From assembly GCA_016859345.1 (NCBI GenBank), contig CM029131.1, forward strand, positions 9,127,891 through 9,191,890: a stretch of 64,000 nt of DNA, written 5' to 3'. This document shows, one piece after another, positions 25,160 through 38,100 of this stretch; within the stretch, counting starts at the first letter, position 1; every line of letters starts with the position of its first letter. This DNA comes from Istiophorus platypterus (lineage: Eukaryota; Chordata; Actinopteri; Istiophoriformes; Istiophoridae). Below the pieces are notes generated by a model, which was not told the origin of the DNA, searched no databases, and worked only from the letters and a program-made list of their open reading frames with translations. A program made the position numbers and the translations under genes.

Positions 25160-25345
25160 ACATTACATTTTTGGTTATTTGGACTGAGCCAGACTAACTG
25201 TCACCCCCTGTTTCCTGTCTCTATGCTAAGCTAAGCTAACCTGCTGCTGGCTGCATATTTAAACCACAGATATGAATCTTCTCGTCTAAATCTTGGCAAG
25301 TAAGCAAATAAATGTGTTTCCAAGAATGTGGAACTATTGCTTTGA
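25160..25345 (+). repeat. Teleost interspersed repeat ('taagctaagctaac' type)
   Basis: Carries the sequence 'gactgagccagactaactgt', then 'atgctaagctaagctaacc', 'gctgctggctgcatatttaa' and 'gatatgaatcttctc' in an order I recognise from a widespread teleost repeat. Noncoding, old and diverged. No family name assigned. Confidence 0.65.
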
Positions 25346-25762
25346 GACCAAGGTGGATACTGAAGGGACCTTGGGGGTCATAAAATGGGGCAGAAAGCTC
25401 CAAGAAAAGCTGAGTAAGTATATAAAGTGTCTTATAGTTTGCATTTTTATATTGTTTTCCTGCAAGTTGTTTTTTTTTTTTTTTTTAACCGTCGTGATCA
25501 CAAACTTTGCTGAGCCAAAATACTGTGTCATTGTGGTTTTTTGTTTTTCTTTTCTTTTCTTTTATGATTTAACCAGACCATCTGACCAACTGACAGTTGC
25601 AGCTCAGTTTTAATTGGACATTTTTTTTAACACGGTTATTATGTAACAAGACTGAGCTGGAATAAAAGGGGGAAAAAAGGAAAAAGCACAGAGAGGGAGA
25701 GACGCATACGCTACCTGCCTTTGACTGAATAAAAAAAGAAAAAACAACTAATGATTTTAGCC

Positions 25763-25808
25763 GCACACACACACACACGCACACACAACTACACACGCAC
25801 ACACAAAC
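25763..25808. repeat. Interrupted CA microsatellite
   Basis: CA units interrupted by CG and CT steps. Confidence 0.92.
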
Positions 25809-25998
25809 ATCATGGACAGCTGGGGAGCAACCTAAACTAAAACTAATGTCACATCTCGGGATGCTGTTTGTGATTTAAAAAGCAGTATGCATAATAAATG
25901 GCACACATAAAAGAGGCAACAGTTCTCCCTACAGATTGTGTAACTCACCCTGAACATATAAAAGCAAATATGTACTTCACAGTTTGTCTGATGAAGGG

Positions 25999-26001
<3 letters not shown>

Positions 26002-26032
<31 letters not shown>
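26002..26032. repeat. GT microsatellite
   Basis: About 15 GT units followed by 'ggcgggggggg'. Confidence 0.95.
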
Positions 26033-26033
<1 letters not shown>

Positions 26034-26399
26034 CGGGGGGGGGCAACACAAGGGAAGATTTAAATTGCTCACCAGTGCCGTCACTAGTTGTGCTCTGATG
26101 TCTCACGTCGGGGCAGGGGAGGACTCTCAGGAGGAAGATGATCCACCTCCACCTGTTACTTATCAAACCCCTGCTGTCATCTCCCTCCTCTTGCAACTAA
26201 TTTTTCAGCACATGCTGGCTGTGGCTGGGGTTTTGTCCTCAGAATCCGGGGTTTTCATCTCAAAGCGGTGGCAGCGTCCTGTCTTTGCATTCATGGTAAA
26301 TGGCAAACGAGCTGCGCTTCTCTGACCTGGACAGGAGAAAAAAGAAAAAGAAAAAAAAAAACCTTCACTTTGTCTGTTATTAATCTGATGCTCCTGAGT

Positions 26400-26815
26400 C
26401 TGGATCCATGGTTGCAGATCCACCTACTGATCCATGATCCTGATCAACATCCACTGCTTTAATTATTATGACTACTACTGTTACCATTTCATTTAGTCCT
26501 ATTTCCTAGCCCTGTTAGTATAACTATTAGTTTTCCTATTAGTCCCATTATTGTGCCATGCTCTTTCCACCCTCCTGCTCCCCCCTGCCCCCCCCCATCA
26601 CCATGAGCCAGGAGCTGTTCAATGTTTCTACCTGTTAAAAGAGAGTTTTTGTTGCAGCTGTCGCCAAGTGCTTGCTCATGTGGGAAATGTTGGGTCTCTC
26701 TAAATAATAACTATAAAGAGTCTGGTCCAGACCTGCTCTATATGAAAAGAGCCCTAAGACAGTGCCTCTGTTATGATATAGCGCAATATAAATAAAACTG
26801 AATTGAATGAATCCA
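26400..26815 (+). mobile_element. 3' tail of a teleost retroposon-type repeat
   Basis: The order 'gtttctacctgttaaaagag', 'agtgcttgctcatgtgggaa', 'aaagagtctggtccagacct', 'gctctatatgaaaagagccc' and an end of 'gcgcaatataaataaaactgaattgaatg' type (given in parts) is that of a very common fish repeat ending in GAATT units. The upstream part (to about 26,400) also fits. No coding part remains. Whether it is a LINE tail or a SINE relative I cannot decide. Confidence 0.75.
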
Positions 26816-28395
26816 TCCATACACCAACCCTATGTCTGTCATTATGTTGACATAATAATTATTTTGCTGTAATTTACTGTCCCAAGCAGGTTGTGATGCC
26901 TAGTTAATGCAAAATCTATTGCAATTCAATACAAGCGCTACCATAAATTTAACTTTTATGAAGTTTAGGATTTTCAGTTTTAATTGACATTGCCATAAAT
27001 AACAAAGTTCAATAACATGTTCATAGTTAAAAGTTGATATTCTACTGGCCTGCAATATACCGTAGGGTGTTCTTCTATTTTTCATCCATCCTATTTAACA
27101 CCTGTGAACGTACTGAAGTCCAGTACAACACCACCAACTATGACCTCAAGGCTAAAACACGTAGTTGAAAAAAGAAAAAGTGATCATATAAGTATCATAA
27201 GAGGAGACGTCATGGCAGAATAGTTGCACTGAAATGCTGTACAAGTGTAGCTAAAGTGGCCACAGCCCTTTGCACCAGAAGACTGGAGGTAACATCCAGA
27301 GTCTCATGTGTTGTATTGTTTTAAGCAACAAAAGCACTTTGCTAAAGGTTAGCGGGGGACTGTGGGTTTGGTTAAATGTTAATGAAGTAAACGCTCGGTT
27401 TCTCATGCTTCAAGTCCCTGTGGGTCTTTTCTGTGTTAAACCGAAACCACGATCTTTCCACATCTTTAACCCTAGAAGTCTTATGGGTGTCTAAACACAG
27501 CCATGAAATAATATCAATACTGCTTCAGTTGCTATGAGCAGATGTTCTATTGCAGCAGTATAAAAACAGACAGGACAGGATAGATATGCTGATAGGTCAA
27601 TATGGGCATAGTGCAACTTACCAGACACATTAATTGATATTTTCTTATTATGTCGATACCCTCCAAAACATATTTTCTCTAGCAAATTAGCTGTAAATGA
27701 ATCATTTTTTTTTAACCCTCATTTGGGGGGGTTACATTTCCTGTTAACATAATGAGTAAAATCTATTCATTTCCATTTTTTTGTAAGTAACAAATACATT
27801 GATATTGAAAAGTTCACAGACAACATAATTGTTTTCCTCCAAAATGTCAGATTTTGTGGTAGACTTATCCACAGTATCGTGACTACAGCATTATGCAGCT
27901 TGAGCTTAGGCACCGACAGACCTCGGGAAAGATCATGATTCAGCTTAATAAGGGAAAAAGTCTGCAGTAACTTCATTCACAGCATGTTTATTTACACCGA
28001 ACCCAAACTGCCATCTCTGCCGAACCTTAACCAAGTGCTATTTGTTGCGTAAACCTAACCACAGATGGGACTGCGGATGCGAGCGCCCGGTGTCTGGCGT
28101 GACAGTCGCGTACTTTGTACGCCTGCCATCCACCCTAACGACCACCTGCTGCTGTTAATTAATATAGCACTTGATTCATGTGAGGAAAAAACAAAACAAA
28201 AAAAAAACAAATAAAAAAAACAAACAAACTGTCACTAGTTGATGTATAGTGATGGGGTTCGAGGATAAATAATGAATACGTGCATTATATAGTATGACAA
28301 TGATCTGTATGTTTTTCATGCCAGATACAAATATGTGCAGGCCCTTCAAAACAAAATTCCTCCCTTGGACAATAGATCTGTCTCCATGTGTCTAC
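26816..28395. other. Gene-free stretch
   Basis: AT-rich. 27,975-28,150 has 'ccttaaccaagtgctatttg' and 'taaacctaaccaca' blocks that I weakly recognise from a teleost repeat. 28,185-28,230 is an A-rich low-complexity tract. No exon seen. Confidence 0.5.
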
Positions 28396-28624
28396 ATGGT
28401 AAATGGACTACACTTTCTACCCGAGCAGGACAAAGCCTGTTGACAACACCTTTAATTTACCTATTCACACACACCAATGGTGGTGGAGCTGCCATGTAAG
28501 ATGACGGCCAATTCCGGGGTTTTGTGCCTTGCTATGACTATTGTTGCCGTGCGGGAGGAGCCAAGGGTTGAACCATGGACCGGGCAGCTAATAGACAAGC
28601 AGCTCTACCTCCCAGCCCACAGCC
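28396..28624 (-). mobile_element. tRNA-derived SINE, minus strand
   Basis: Read on the minus strand it begins with a tRNA-like head: an A-box-like region 'gggctgggaggtag' (28,600-28,621) and a B box GGTTCAACCCT (28,564-28,574). A SINE body follows with 'catggcagctccaccaccat' and 'ggtgtgtgtgaata'. The end is 'gtagtccatttacc' (about 28,395-28,412). This layout matches a SINE type widespread in teleosts. It carries internal RNA polymerase III promoter elements but is diverged and probably inactive. Confidence 0.82.
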
Positions 28625-31600
28625 GTCAAAACAATTGAGGCCTTATGCTTCCATTCCATTGTGGTCTTCCAACACAAAAACAAAAACAACAATGCAACCA
28701 GACGAGCATGTTTTTGTGGTCAAAGGATAAGTGCTGTCTGCAAAAAAAGGCACATATAGTCCCTTTAAGGAGCAGGGTGGGTTTGTTGCAATCACAGCCA
28801 GTGGTAAAGTGGGTCACTACAGAGGAAGCCTGGTAAACTGCAGGCAACAGCATTGAAATCTGTGCGTTTAGCTAAAACTTGCTGCAACTTCTTCAGGAAG
28901 GAAACTACCTGAACCATTAGTATGGCCCCTTAAAGAGGCATAATTATTGGAGTGACAGTGATAACACAGATAGCATTGATTCTATACACATGTATGACAT
29001 AACCTCCGACGCCCAGTAATATTACTAGTAACAAGACTTTCTGTCTGAAATGTATTTAAATAAACATGAATTTGAGAGGAAATACAACACAGGTTACATG
29101 TCTAAGGTCTGAGATCCAAGACAAGTGGAGGACGATCACCGGTCGACAATGGACCATAACAATGAAATAACCTTTCAAAGTTGGAAAACGTTGGGACATA
29201 GCAAACACCTCTTTAAGAACTACTAACCGCTGATATAAATTTCACTTAAAGATTTTGAGGTTTCTAACTTTACTCTTAAATGTGTTTAATATATAAGTGG
29301 ATCACCTGGTTTCAAGGCTTTTATAAAATCAGCTTTTCAAAACCCTTAGCCATGAAAGTCACAACAGGCATTAATTTTAATCTAATCCTGGTTATTTTAT
29401 TTTCAATAGGGCAACCTTGTTGAAATATCTAACTAATATAACCCCCTCAGTACACTGTACAATATTTCTGAAAGGTCCATATTCTTCTCATGAGTTAGTT
29501 TTAAACATTAGTGCGAGAGAAAATTGTAAGAAATTGCCTTTGCGTCTTTGTAAAAGTGTAGTTTGAAATGAATGATGCTGAGAAGCTGTCTGGTCTAAGC
29601 AAAATAAACTGAGGACAAGTGGGAAAAAATGACAATGACAAGCTTAACTGGCAGTGGAAATAGGAAAATTATGATAAGCTATCAAAAGGAAATACAAAGA
29701 CAACATTAGTGACAGTTAAAAAAGATTATATGGGGGTTTAGTTGAGTACGAAATAAAGTGTACATGACTTTAAGGAAAACATCTGGAAGTTGCAGGAGTG
29801 AAAGAAAATGGTTTGCTGGGATTAAGAGATAGTCCCTAAAGAAAAAGAACTAAAGGAGAAATTCAAAGTGAGAGTTATCTTGTTTACACTAGTTTACTCG
29901 CCACATACAATACCTGCCTGACAGCTGAGCATTATAAAAAACACAATCAACCCATTCAGGCCTGATTTTTTTTTTCTTTCCCCTAATCATTGGGTAAAAC
30001 TACAAGCACTTATAATTTGACAACTGTCAGTTACAATTGGTTTTTATAATTGGTTTTTGCATTCATGTCTGTTTTAACCATGTGTTGAGTGTGTTAACAA
30101 CAGACATGGGATGGACCGAAATGTGTCATTTCAACCCAGATTTCTTCACGTCAAAATATCGAGAGGTTGTCGTCGCTGTAGTTTTGTCACAGATTTTCTT
30201 CAAAACATATGATGTCTATTGGTCGATGCCCCGATCGGTTCATATTGGAGGTAGAGTGACGTCATCACGAGGCCTCATAAATGTTGTATCCATGGCTGTA
30301 AGTGGCCAGTGAAGATAACCAATTATCTTTTTTTTATAGCTTTATGATACAAAAGTAAAATATGGTGGAATTAACTTCATATCATCCAAAACATTTGTTC
30401 CCAACCTTTTTGGGTAGTGTGTCAAAATTTGATGTTTGTCGGTTAAATGCAGACTACATACTTACTAATTTTCGATTCCTTAATATTGGAGCTACAAGTA
30501 ATCTTGTTTTGGGTCTGATGGATTTAAAGGGTGATTTAACAGGAACAGTTGGGGAGGAACTGCATGGAAACCTGAATGTAACCCAGCCTAAAACAGTCTT
30601 ATGCTTTCCGGATGTCCCCACACTGCTAATGCCTGCTCGTCTCCTTTAGGGAAAATGAATGGAATATTATTTATTTAGTCCTCCCAGGGAGATATACTCA
30701 GCAAACATCTCATTTTCAATATTTACAGAGGTTAATCGCTGTAGAAGAGATGTTCCGAATGTTATTTGTGAAATTTGCTGGGCCACAAACAAATATCTGA
30801 GATGTAAGATCCAAACTCTGACATCTCTCCCACGTTGTGATCTGTGAAGTCGACTCTGCTTATCAGCTGCACCGGCCAAGTCTTGTAAGCAGCCAGCTGG
30901 TGCCTAAGAGTTGCCCAAAACTTTGCCAGCCAACCGGCTTTCTTTGCCACTGCTGCACGCTGGAGCCAAAACACACATCTGATGACTATAGCCAACCCGG
31001 CAAAAAACACAAAGGCAGGGAAAACTAAACCGCATATTATCATAAAAAATGCAATCTGGTTAGATGAATTTGATTTTTAACAGATTTTCTGCCTGTTTTT
31101 CCAGCCTTTTTTTTTTTCCTCTTCTAGAATTACTGATGGTCTTGTGGGTGTCTGTGCAGTTGAGGATTTTCACAAGCTCACTTTAAGGAAAATTAATGAA
31201 TTCATAGTTGCACCCGCCACGAAATAATCTCAGTAATCTCAGGGGCGACATAAAGAATCCAAATTTTATGCAACCAAAGCCTTGTTTGGCTCAAAAAAGT
31301 GAGAGCGTAAAATCCAACTCAAACCTGCAGGAGTTGCGAGGAATCTGCCTTAAGCTCCAGAACATGCTGGGACTCCTTGGGCACCGCGGGTGAGGTGCGA
31401 ATGTGATTCACAACGAGACCGTGTAATCGCTTGTGTTGTTTGGCAACACAAGTCTCACGGGGAAGCGGTCAGTTTTCTAGCAGGTAGCCTGGTGCCTCAA
31501 TTACCTTAGATCCACCAGTCCCCAGTCTTTTTCCCCCGAGGCTTGTCAAAATCTCATTCATTTTTAATGAGACTTGTGACCTAAGACCATCTTATTTGGC

Positions 31601-32596
31601 TATTACTGGATGTACACTTCACATTTTTGAACAATGTGAAGTGTGTAGTCTGTCACTATGTTTGTATCCCCATATCTAATTTTAAAAAGTCTTTAATAAT
31701 TTGCTGTAGCTCAGGTTCAGTTTTAAACAATTGGGGGGAAAAAAAAAAAAAGACAGGAGAGCAGAACTTTAATTTTCCGGCAGGTTATCGTCCGAATCCT
31801 TGGGAACAAGCACGAAAGGAGACCTGGGACAGTAATCACCAAAATCATCATCAAATACAGGAAAGCCGCAGGTTGGATTGAGCAGGCGCCGCTTTGTTGC
31901 CCTGAACCAATCTCAAAGGCAGAGCCTCCTCTCCCTTCCCTCAGCAATCAGAGGCTGTACTTTAAAGACAGGTGAAGAAATAGTAGGCTTTTTTTTTTTA
32001 GCTGCAATGATAAGCAAGATCCTGCTCATGTCTCAAGTAGCACAGAGGTGAAATCACATTTTCACAAGTGACTACCCATAACCCGGGCGGTCAGGCTGGA
32101 AGGTGGGTCTGACAACCACAAGGAAGAGACTGCGGCTCCCATTATAATTCCTGCATATGGTTTGATTTATGCAACCGAAAGACTCCAGGTAAATATTTAC
32201 AAAGATAACACCTGTATCATGCTTCAAGTCCTTCTTGACTTTTGGAATAATCGGCCACCAAGGCCACAGTCTTTCCCTGGACCTTAACCAGTTTTAACTC
32301 TGATTCTGTCTGTCTGTTTTGTCAATATAAACTATCTGCCGGTCAGATTCTCTAAGAATGTATTAGCACATTATACGATCATCTTTAATCCTCATTGTGC
32401 GGATGTAATTCTAAACATATTCGCTGTTGCAAAATTTGTCGGACAAATGTAATTCTCGAGGAGACGGGGATCAGAGGCAGCGCTCGACCCCTGAAGAAAA
32501 TTCGTTTGCTCCACTGATAATAAAGACGATAGTGGGATTCTGTATCGCCTCTCCTCCTCCGACGGTAAATAAATTCTCGTTGTGTCGGGCCAGAGG
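28625..32596. other. Gene-free stretch
   Basis: Long AT-rich unique region. A 9-bp inverted repeat with a 5-base loop lies at 31,430-31,452 (cttgtgttg/caacacaag). Short frames at 30,037-31,043 overlap on both strands with no domain. Nothing else recognised. Confidence 0.5.
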
Positions 32597-32609
32597 AGGT
32601 CAAAGGTCA
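32597..32609 (+). promoter_or_regulatory. Perfect DR1 nuclear-receptor site
   Basis: AGGTCA-A-AGGTCA, two consensus half-sites spaced by one base, followed directly by a third partial half (cGGTCA, 32,610-32,615). DR1 sites are bound by RXR heterodimers, HNF4 and COUP-TF. No target gene is visible. Confidence 0.5.
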
Positions 32610-32615
32610 CGGTCA

Positions 32616-33984
32616 GCTTGCAGGCACTTGACATCTTGCTCAAACGCACTGCGGTAGAGCAGATATTAGCTTGTGGAGAAGCCAGGAATGGTGGCCAAAG
32701 GTCAGTTTCCCATTCTTACACTCCACTGTCAAAACTAGATTCAATGGAATCGCCACACAAAATCTCAATGTTCGAGTTTACTAGTTATTTTGCAAATTAA
32801 GGTTTTTCTAAAAGAGTGATAACCTCACAAAATATAATTATTTTATAATAGTATATAATATATAATTATATACTAGCACATATATAACAGAGTCCATTCT
32901 GCATTGAGTACTTGAGTACAAGTCTTATGAGCAGACTGTATAATACTCATATACTTTTGCTCCAGTAACATTTTCAATGACGGGGTTTTCCTTTGTAATT
33001 AAGTATTGTTCTGTGTGGGTTTGCTACTTTTACTTTCAAAATCGCAGCTGTAGAGTTAATGAAATAAAAAAGAATCTTTCGTCTGATTCTTATTCGACTA
33101 TAATTTTTTTTGAACTTTTCCACAATCAGAGCCCTATTTTTCCTCAGTAATTCCAACACAGTACCCTCCCAGGATTCAGTATCACTCAGTCTATCCTACT
33201 CTCGTTCTCTTTCAACTTTCATATGGTGCACCTTGATAAAACGCTAAATACTAGTGTGACTGCAGTGTTTACAAAAAAACCCTGAATGCAGTGTGTAGCA
33301 CAAAAGTTAAAAACATCCATCCTTTTTTCACCTGGGACTGATGGAAGTAAATGAGAGCAAGAAGCTTTTCTTATATTAATATGCTTTTCCTGTGGCTCAA
33401 GTTAATCCTGCATTGGTGCATTTTAGGTCATCAAACACCCAAATGGAAAAGTAATTGTGTGTAAAGTGTGCTCTGTTCCATTCATGTAATAAAGGCATTG
33501 GGGATGCGGTTAGGAGGCCGACAATCTAAATCGAATCTCGTAGTTTCCCCTTAAACGTTTTCCTCGCAGGCCGTACTCTCAACGGAGCATTTGATACAGA
33601 TCAGACAGAACTGGGGAGGATAAAGTTCAGCAGTGAGGGAGTTTTGTTCCCCCCCCCCGTTCGCAGTTGATGGCGATTCTCTCTGGCTGCCATTTACGGG
33701 GCCATATTGCCACTAATGTTCCTCCTCTTCACTGATGGGGAAGCCAGTATAGTTAGAAAGAGACACGCCATGAAATTTATCTTTCAGCATGAAATGTGAG
33801 ACTTCTAAATGATATTTAGTTTAAAGACTGACAGACAGTATTGCTCTGTCACATCTGTTCAAATACAGAAGGTGCTTTTGAAAAAGAGACGGAAGCAAAT
33901 GTTTGAAACCTCAAGGCAAAAGGCTCTTGACCAACAGAGGGGCCTGGTGGAGGGGGGGGGACTTGTTATTATCATTCATAGATG
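32616..33984. other. Gene-free stretch
   Basis: AT-rich. A 9-bp inverted repeat with a 5-base loop sits at 32,851-32,873 inside a TA-rich tract. A C-run lies near 33,650 and a G-run near 33,952. No gene seen. Confidence 0.55.
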
Positions 33985-34385
33985 ACTGCAGAGATGCAAA
34001 TAAACTACGAAGAGGCATAAAATCACTGCAAAGACGTTGAAAAAGAAAACAAAGGGATGCACAAAGCTACAAAGAGATGCAAAACAAACACAAAACATGC
34101 AAAGCAACCGCTAAGAGATGCAAAACAACTACAAAGAGACATAAAACCACTGCAAAAAACTTGCAAAAACACTTCAAAATGAAAACAAGGAGGCACAAAA
34201 ACAACATGGATATGCAAAATAACTGCAAAGAGACACAATACAAGCCCCAAAGAGACACAACACAACCATGGAAACACAAAACCACCACAAAGAGACACAA
34301 ACGGCAAGGAAGACATGCAAAAAACAACATACACAACCATGAAAACATGAAAAACAACCAAAAAGTGACAAAACAACACAGTGAA
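33985..34385. repeat. Degenerate minisatellite, about 21-bp unit
   Basis: Repeated 'caaagagacacaaaac' type units with phase near 21 bp. The 122-codon frame at 34,077-34,445 is mostly a Lys/Thr/Asn/Gln-rich translation of the repeat with a 7-residue period and is not a gene. Similar arrays are frequent in teleost genomes. Confidence 0.85.
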
Positions 34386-34751
34386 TTAATGATGTCACTA
34401 TTTATAATGTATATCATTGCCAAGAATCACTACTTAAACCAATAGCCTCCTGCTTAATTGTTAAGTTCCTAAACCTGTTTCTAATGTGGAAAAAAATTAA
34501 ACTATCAAATCTTAAAGTTTTTCATAAAACAAAGGTCGTTAATTAAAAAAAAAATTCTATGTGATATACTGTCCATTTCAATCAGCTTTACCACCGAGAG
34601 TCCCCAAAGACAGACAGACAGTTGCCTCCTATTAACGTCCCCTGTCAGCACTCCGGTCCAGCTCTGAAGCAATGATCCATGACACAAATGATTCATGAGA
34701 GCGCGACATGTAATGTTTTATATTGCTGCAATGAAACTTTTATAAATGTCA

Positions 34752-34752
<1 letters not shown>
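34386..34752. other. Gene-free stretch
   Basis: AT-rich, nothing recognised. Confidence 0.6.

Positions 34753-34782
<30 letters not shown>
34753..34782. repeat. 30-base A homopolymer
   Basis: Uninterrupted A-run. No retroposon body precedes it that I can recognise. Confidence 0.95.
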
Positions 34783-34784
<2 letters not shown>

Positions 34785-34789
34785 ACGGC

Positions 34790-35030
34790 GGGATCGCCGG
34801 GCAGAGCAATGCTATTTTTAGATGGAGATACCAGAGTGAGGGCTGGGATTGGGTGGAGCTGGGGAAATTATTAATGAGTGATTACTATAATCTACTGGGC
34901 AATCATATGTAAAGGAGTGTTCCCAGCGGCAGGATATGAAGAGGAACACACAGGGTGAAATATCCATTTCAATGTTATCTGTTATTTTTAATTAAAACAC
35001 AGAGGCTTTACCTGTCACACCGGTTTCGGA
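34790..35030. promoter_or_regulatory. Possible conserved noncoding element
   Basis: Unique sequence with clustered homeodomain-type cores ('aattattaatgagtgattac', 'tttttaattaaaac') and no repeat similarity. Conservation is untested. Confidence 0.27.
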
Positions 35031-35102
35031 GCCGCCCCTGCTCGTGTCTCATTTTGGCCTGTATCTAATGGGGAGCACAGCGAAAGTCGAGCAGTCGCAG
35101 GA

Positions 35103-35117
35103 GGGCGGGCGGGTGGG
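35103..35117 (+). other. Potential G-quadruplex, loops 1-1-1
   Basis: GGGCGGGCGGGTGGG, with further G-runs continuing to about 35,137. A strong quadruplex pattern. Confidence 0.75.
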
Positions 35118-35137
35118 CGGTGGGTTGGGGGCAGGGG

Positions 35138-38100
35138 TGCGTCAAGGTCACCGGGCATCATCCACATAATGTGTGCGGCCGGTAAACATTTATTTTTCTC
35201 ATCTCACATCTCATTCAGGCCACAATATAAACACGGACAAACGAGAGGTCCCCGGTTAAAATGAAAAAAACAAAACAAAGAAAATCATAGATGAATAACA
35301 CAGACTGTAGTTATACAATTAGAGACTGTCACTGAATAGAGATCCTAGTTTCTGGGGTTTCTAGTTACCGACACCATTCTGGTGACCTGGTTTGAAGGAT
35401 TTAGTAACAGTTGCATCAAAATGAGATATATTTTGTTGTTCTTTAACTGTAGAGAAATAATATTTAGGGTCAAGATTTTTTTTTCCCCTTGTCCTTTACC
35501 TTTGTTCCTTTTGTAATCCTGAATAAAGTTATAGAAAGATACCTGTGATTTGGCCCAAAACATAAAGGTTTTAAGAACCACAACAAACCTCGGCCCAGAG
35601 AGTACAGAATAAACAGGCCGTATTTCATAGCCCATAAGAAAACATGTAACTACATAAAATTATTAAAAAACAAAACAAAAACAGCATTACACTAAAAGGA
35701 ACTTGTATACATTTAATGTAAGCGCAGGCAACTAATTATTCAAAGGTTTTGTGTGAGGTAGTAATCTTGTCTTTCCAAAACATCATTAGCGTAGAAAGTC
35801 AGTTTCAGCATTGTGATGATACATTTTTCAAACTATTCAGTGGCTGTAAACACATTTTATTTGGCTGTAGAAGTTGGAAAATATTCTTAACCCATTAAAA
35901 GAAACACTTAATCCTTTATTTATTCTGGAAGAGTCCAAATCACCAAATCTAGGGATACAAGGTTTAAACAGGGGGACACTTTCCCGAAGAGGTTTTTTGG
36001 TTTATCACAACATGAAAAAAGCTATCTTGTGACATATTCATCAAATGAAGCCAAATAGGGGGAATTTGTGAGAGTCGACTTTTTGCTTTGATTTGAAATT
36101 GATGTTTGCAGAAGCACAGGAATTTTAAAAACTCCAAAAAGTGAATTTGAATTTAAAAATAAAAATTAATTAATTAATTAAAAAATTACGGGAAGGATGC
36201 AGACTCAAAATCCACCACATCAAACTGGGGAGGGGGGGTATATCAGTATGGGTTGAAACACGCAGCGTGAACAGCTGCTATATTTATCTATTATTTACCT
36301 GTGAAGATAATAATCTTTCATCATAGCATCAAAACTGAATCCGCATTCTTTTAGCAGGAAAATACAAAAAAAAACCAAAACAAAAACGTTAGCGCCAGCT
36401 GCATCCACGAGAGCTGGTGAGTCACACGTCAACTTTGTGAACTCTGAAACTCGAAGCTCTTCAATCCAGAATGAGCTTCCTTTAATTATACCGCTCGCAG
36501 CTGAATACGCTCACACGTCCCTGTAAAATCTCAGGAAACTCACTGGAAAAGTTGGTCTGACTTCTTCTGGCAGCACAGGGCAGATCAAGTTTTTGTTTTT
36601 TATCTCGGCTCTGGTGCTCAAGTTTTCTAATGGAGGCAAAGATTACAAAAATAAGATGTTAATTCTGCAACAGACGGATTTCCTTTCCTTCACAGTTTTT
36701 GAAACATATGCGCAAGGGCATTTATTATAGTTCAGATGTAAAATGTGCTTGTTTTAATTTATTTTTAGGCAGCGGTCTTGGTGCTAGTTGGCTTTTTTCC
36801 AAATCTTATATGTTGTTTTTGTTTTTTGTTTTTTTTTTCAAACCGGGGGTTTGTTCTATAGCCAAAGCCAATCTTGAAATAAAAAAAAAAACAAAATAAA
36901 AAAACAAAACCCACACACATCAATTCTATTCAATACTTCAAAAAAAAATGTAGAGATGTCAGTCTGTAAAATTGCTGACAGATTTAAATCGTGCAAAAAA
37001 AAAAAAAAAAAGATTCAACCCACCAATCGGCTGTTATGTTGCTTAGATGTCCTTGAGCAAAACAACAAATCCCATCAGCGCCAGAGTGGCTTCTCTGGAT
37101 GACTTTGAATAACCTCCATCTTCTACCTGGTCAAAGCCGCTGACAAAAACGTATTTGCATACCGTCACAGTTTCCAAAATATCGGGCCAATTCCCCCATT
37201 TAACTGGCGACGTAATGAGCCGGACTGTTGACTCTCATATTGTTAGTGTAAACAGCGGCATTTGTTTGTGCCAACTTGGTCGGTCTGCATAGCTCCAATT
37301 ATTTATAATTAGCGTGTCATTTGTGCCCCAGGTCACAGCGACACTGGTAATTACAAACCTCATTTTGCAACAGGAGCATCACCCAAGTATCTCAACACAC
37401 CGTGGCCAAGACCCCGCGGCTTTCAAGCTTTCTTTAGCGATGGCGAAATATGATTTCCCCATTGTTTGTTTTGCCCCCCCCACCCAAGACGGCCCCTTGA
37501 TTCACTTCTTGTCTGTTTGAAGATTTTATTCACATTGGAAAAAGAAGTTTCCTCAACTATACCGGTGAAAATGAAAACAAGAACTAATGCCACTGGAGAC
37601 AGCAAATTTGTAGCCTGATCATACTAAAATTAAACTTATTAGCTTACTAATTATGTATTAGTTATAACCTCAGATTGTAACTGAGAAAAAACAAAACCAA
37701 GAGCCTACAGCCATTCTCCGCTGGTACTAAAGCTGGCTAAATGCTAACCATAAAATTAATGGACACAGTGAAGTTAACAAAAAAATAAATAAAAATCTGA
37801 GGATCGTCAAAGTTCATCCTAATGGGAAGATGGAAACCAAATGTCATAAATGATCCCTCAGGCTGAACCGAAGGGGCGGACCCACCGACCGTCACCGGCG
37901 TCACCAATCCGGTTCCCGAAAAACTCAAGGGGACGGACACAGAGCAAACACCCCGGCTCTGTAAAGACGTTTAATTATGGCTGCATGAGAAATAATTTCA
38001 TTTCAGTCAAACCCTTTCCGAAAATAAAACTAACCCCCTTCAGGGTGCAAAGGACGAGGCTGAATGTTAATGCGTGTCATAGACATTTTTTTTAATTTGG

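Larger units (their letters stand above)
25346..26399. other. Gene-free stretch with microsatellites
   Basis: Contains a T-run (about 25,470-25,486), an interrupted CA tract (25,763-25,808) and a GT tract (26,002-26,032) followed by a G-run. Open frames through these repeats are low-complexity. Confidence 0.6.

Noticed and set aside
35754..35763. TGAGGTAGTA, the let-7 start
   Set aside because: Only ten bases match, the rest of the mature sequence differs, and no pairing arm is found nearby.
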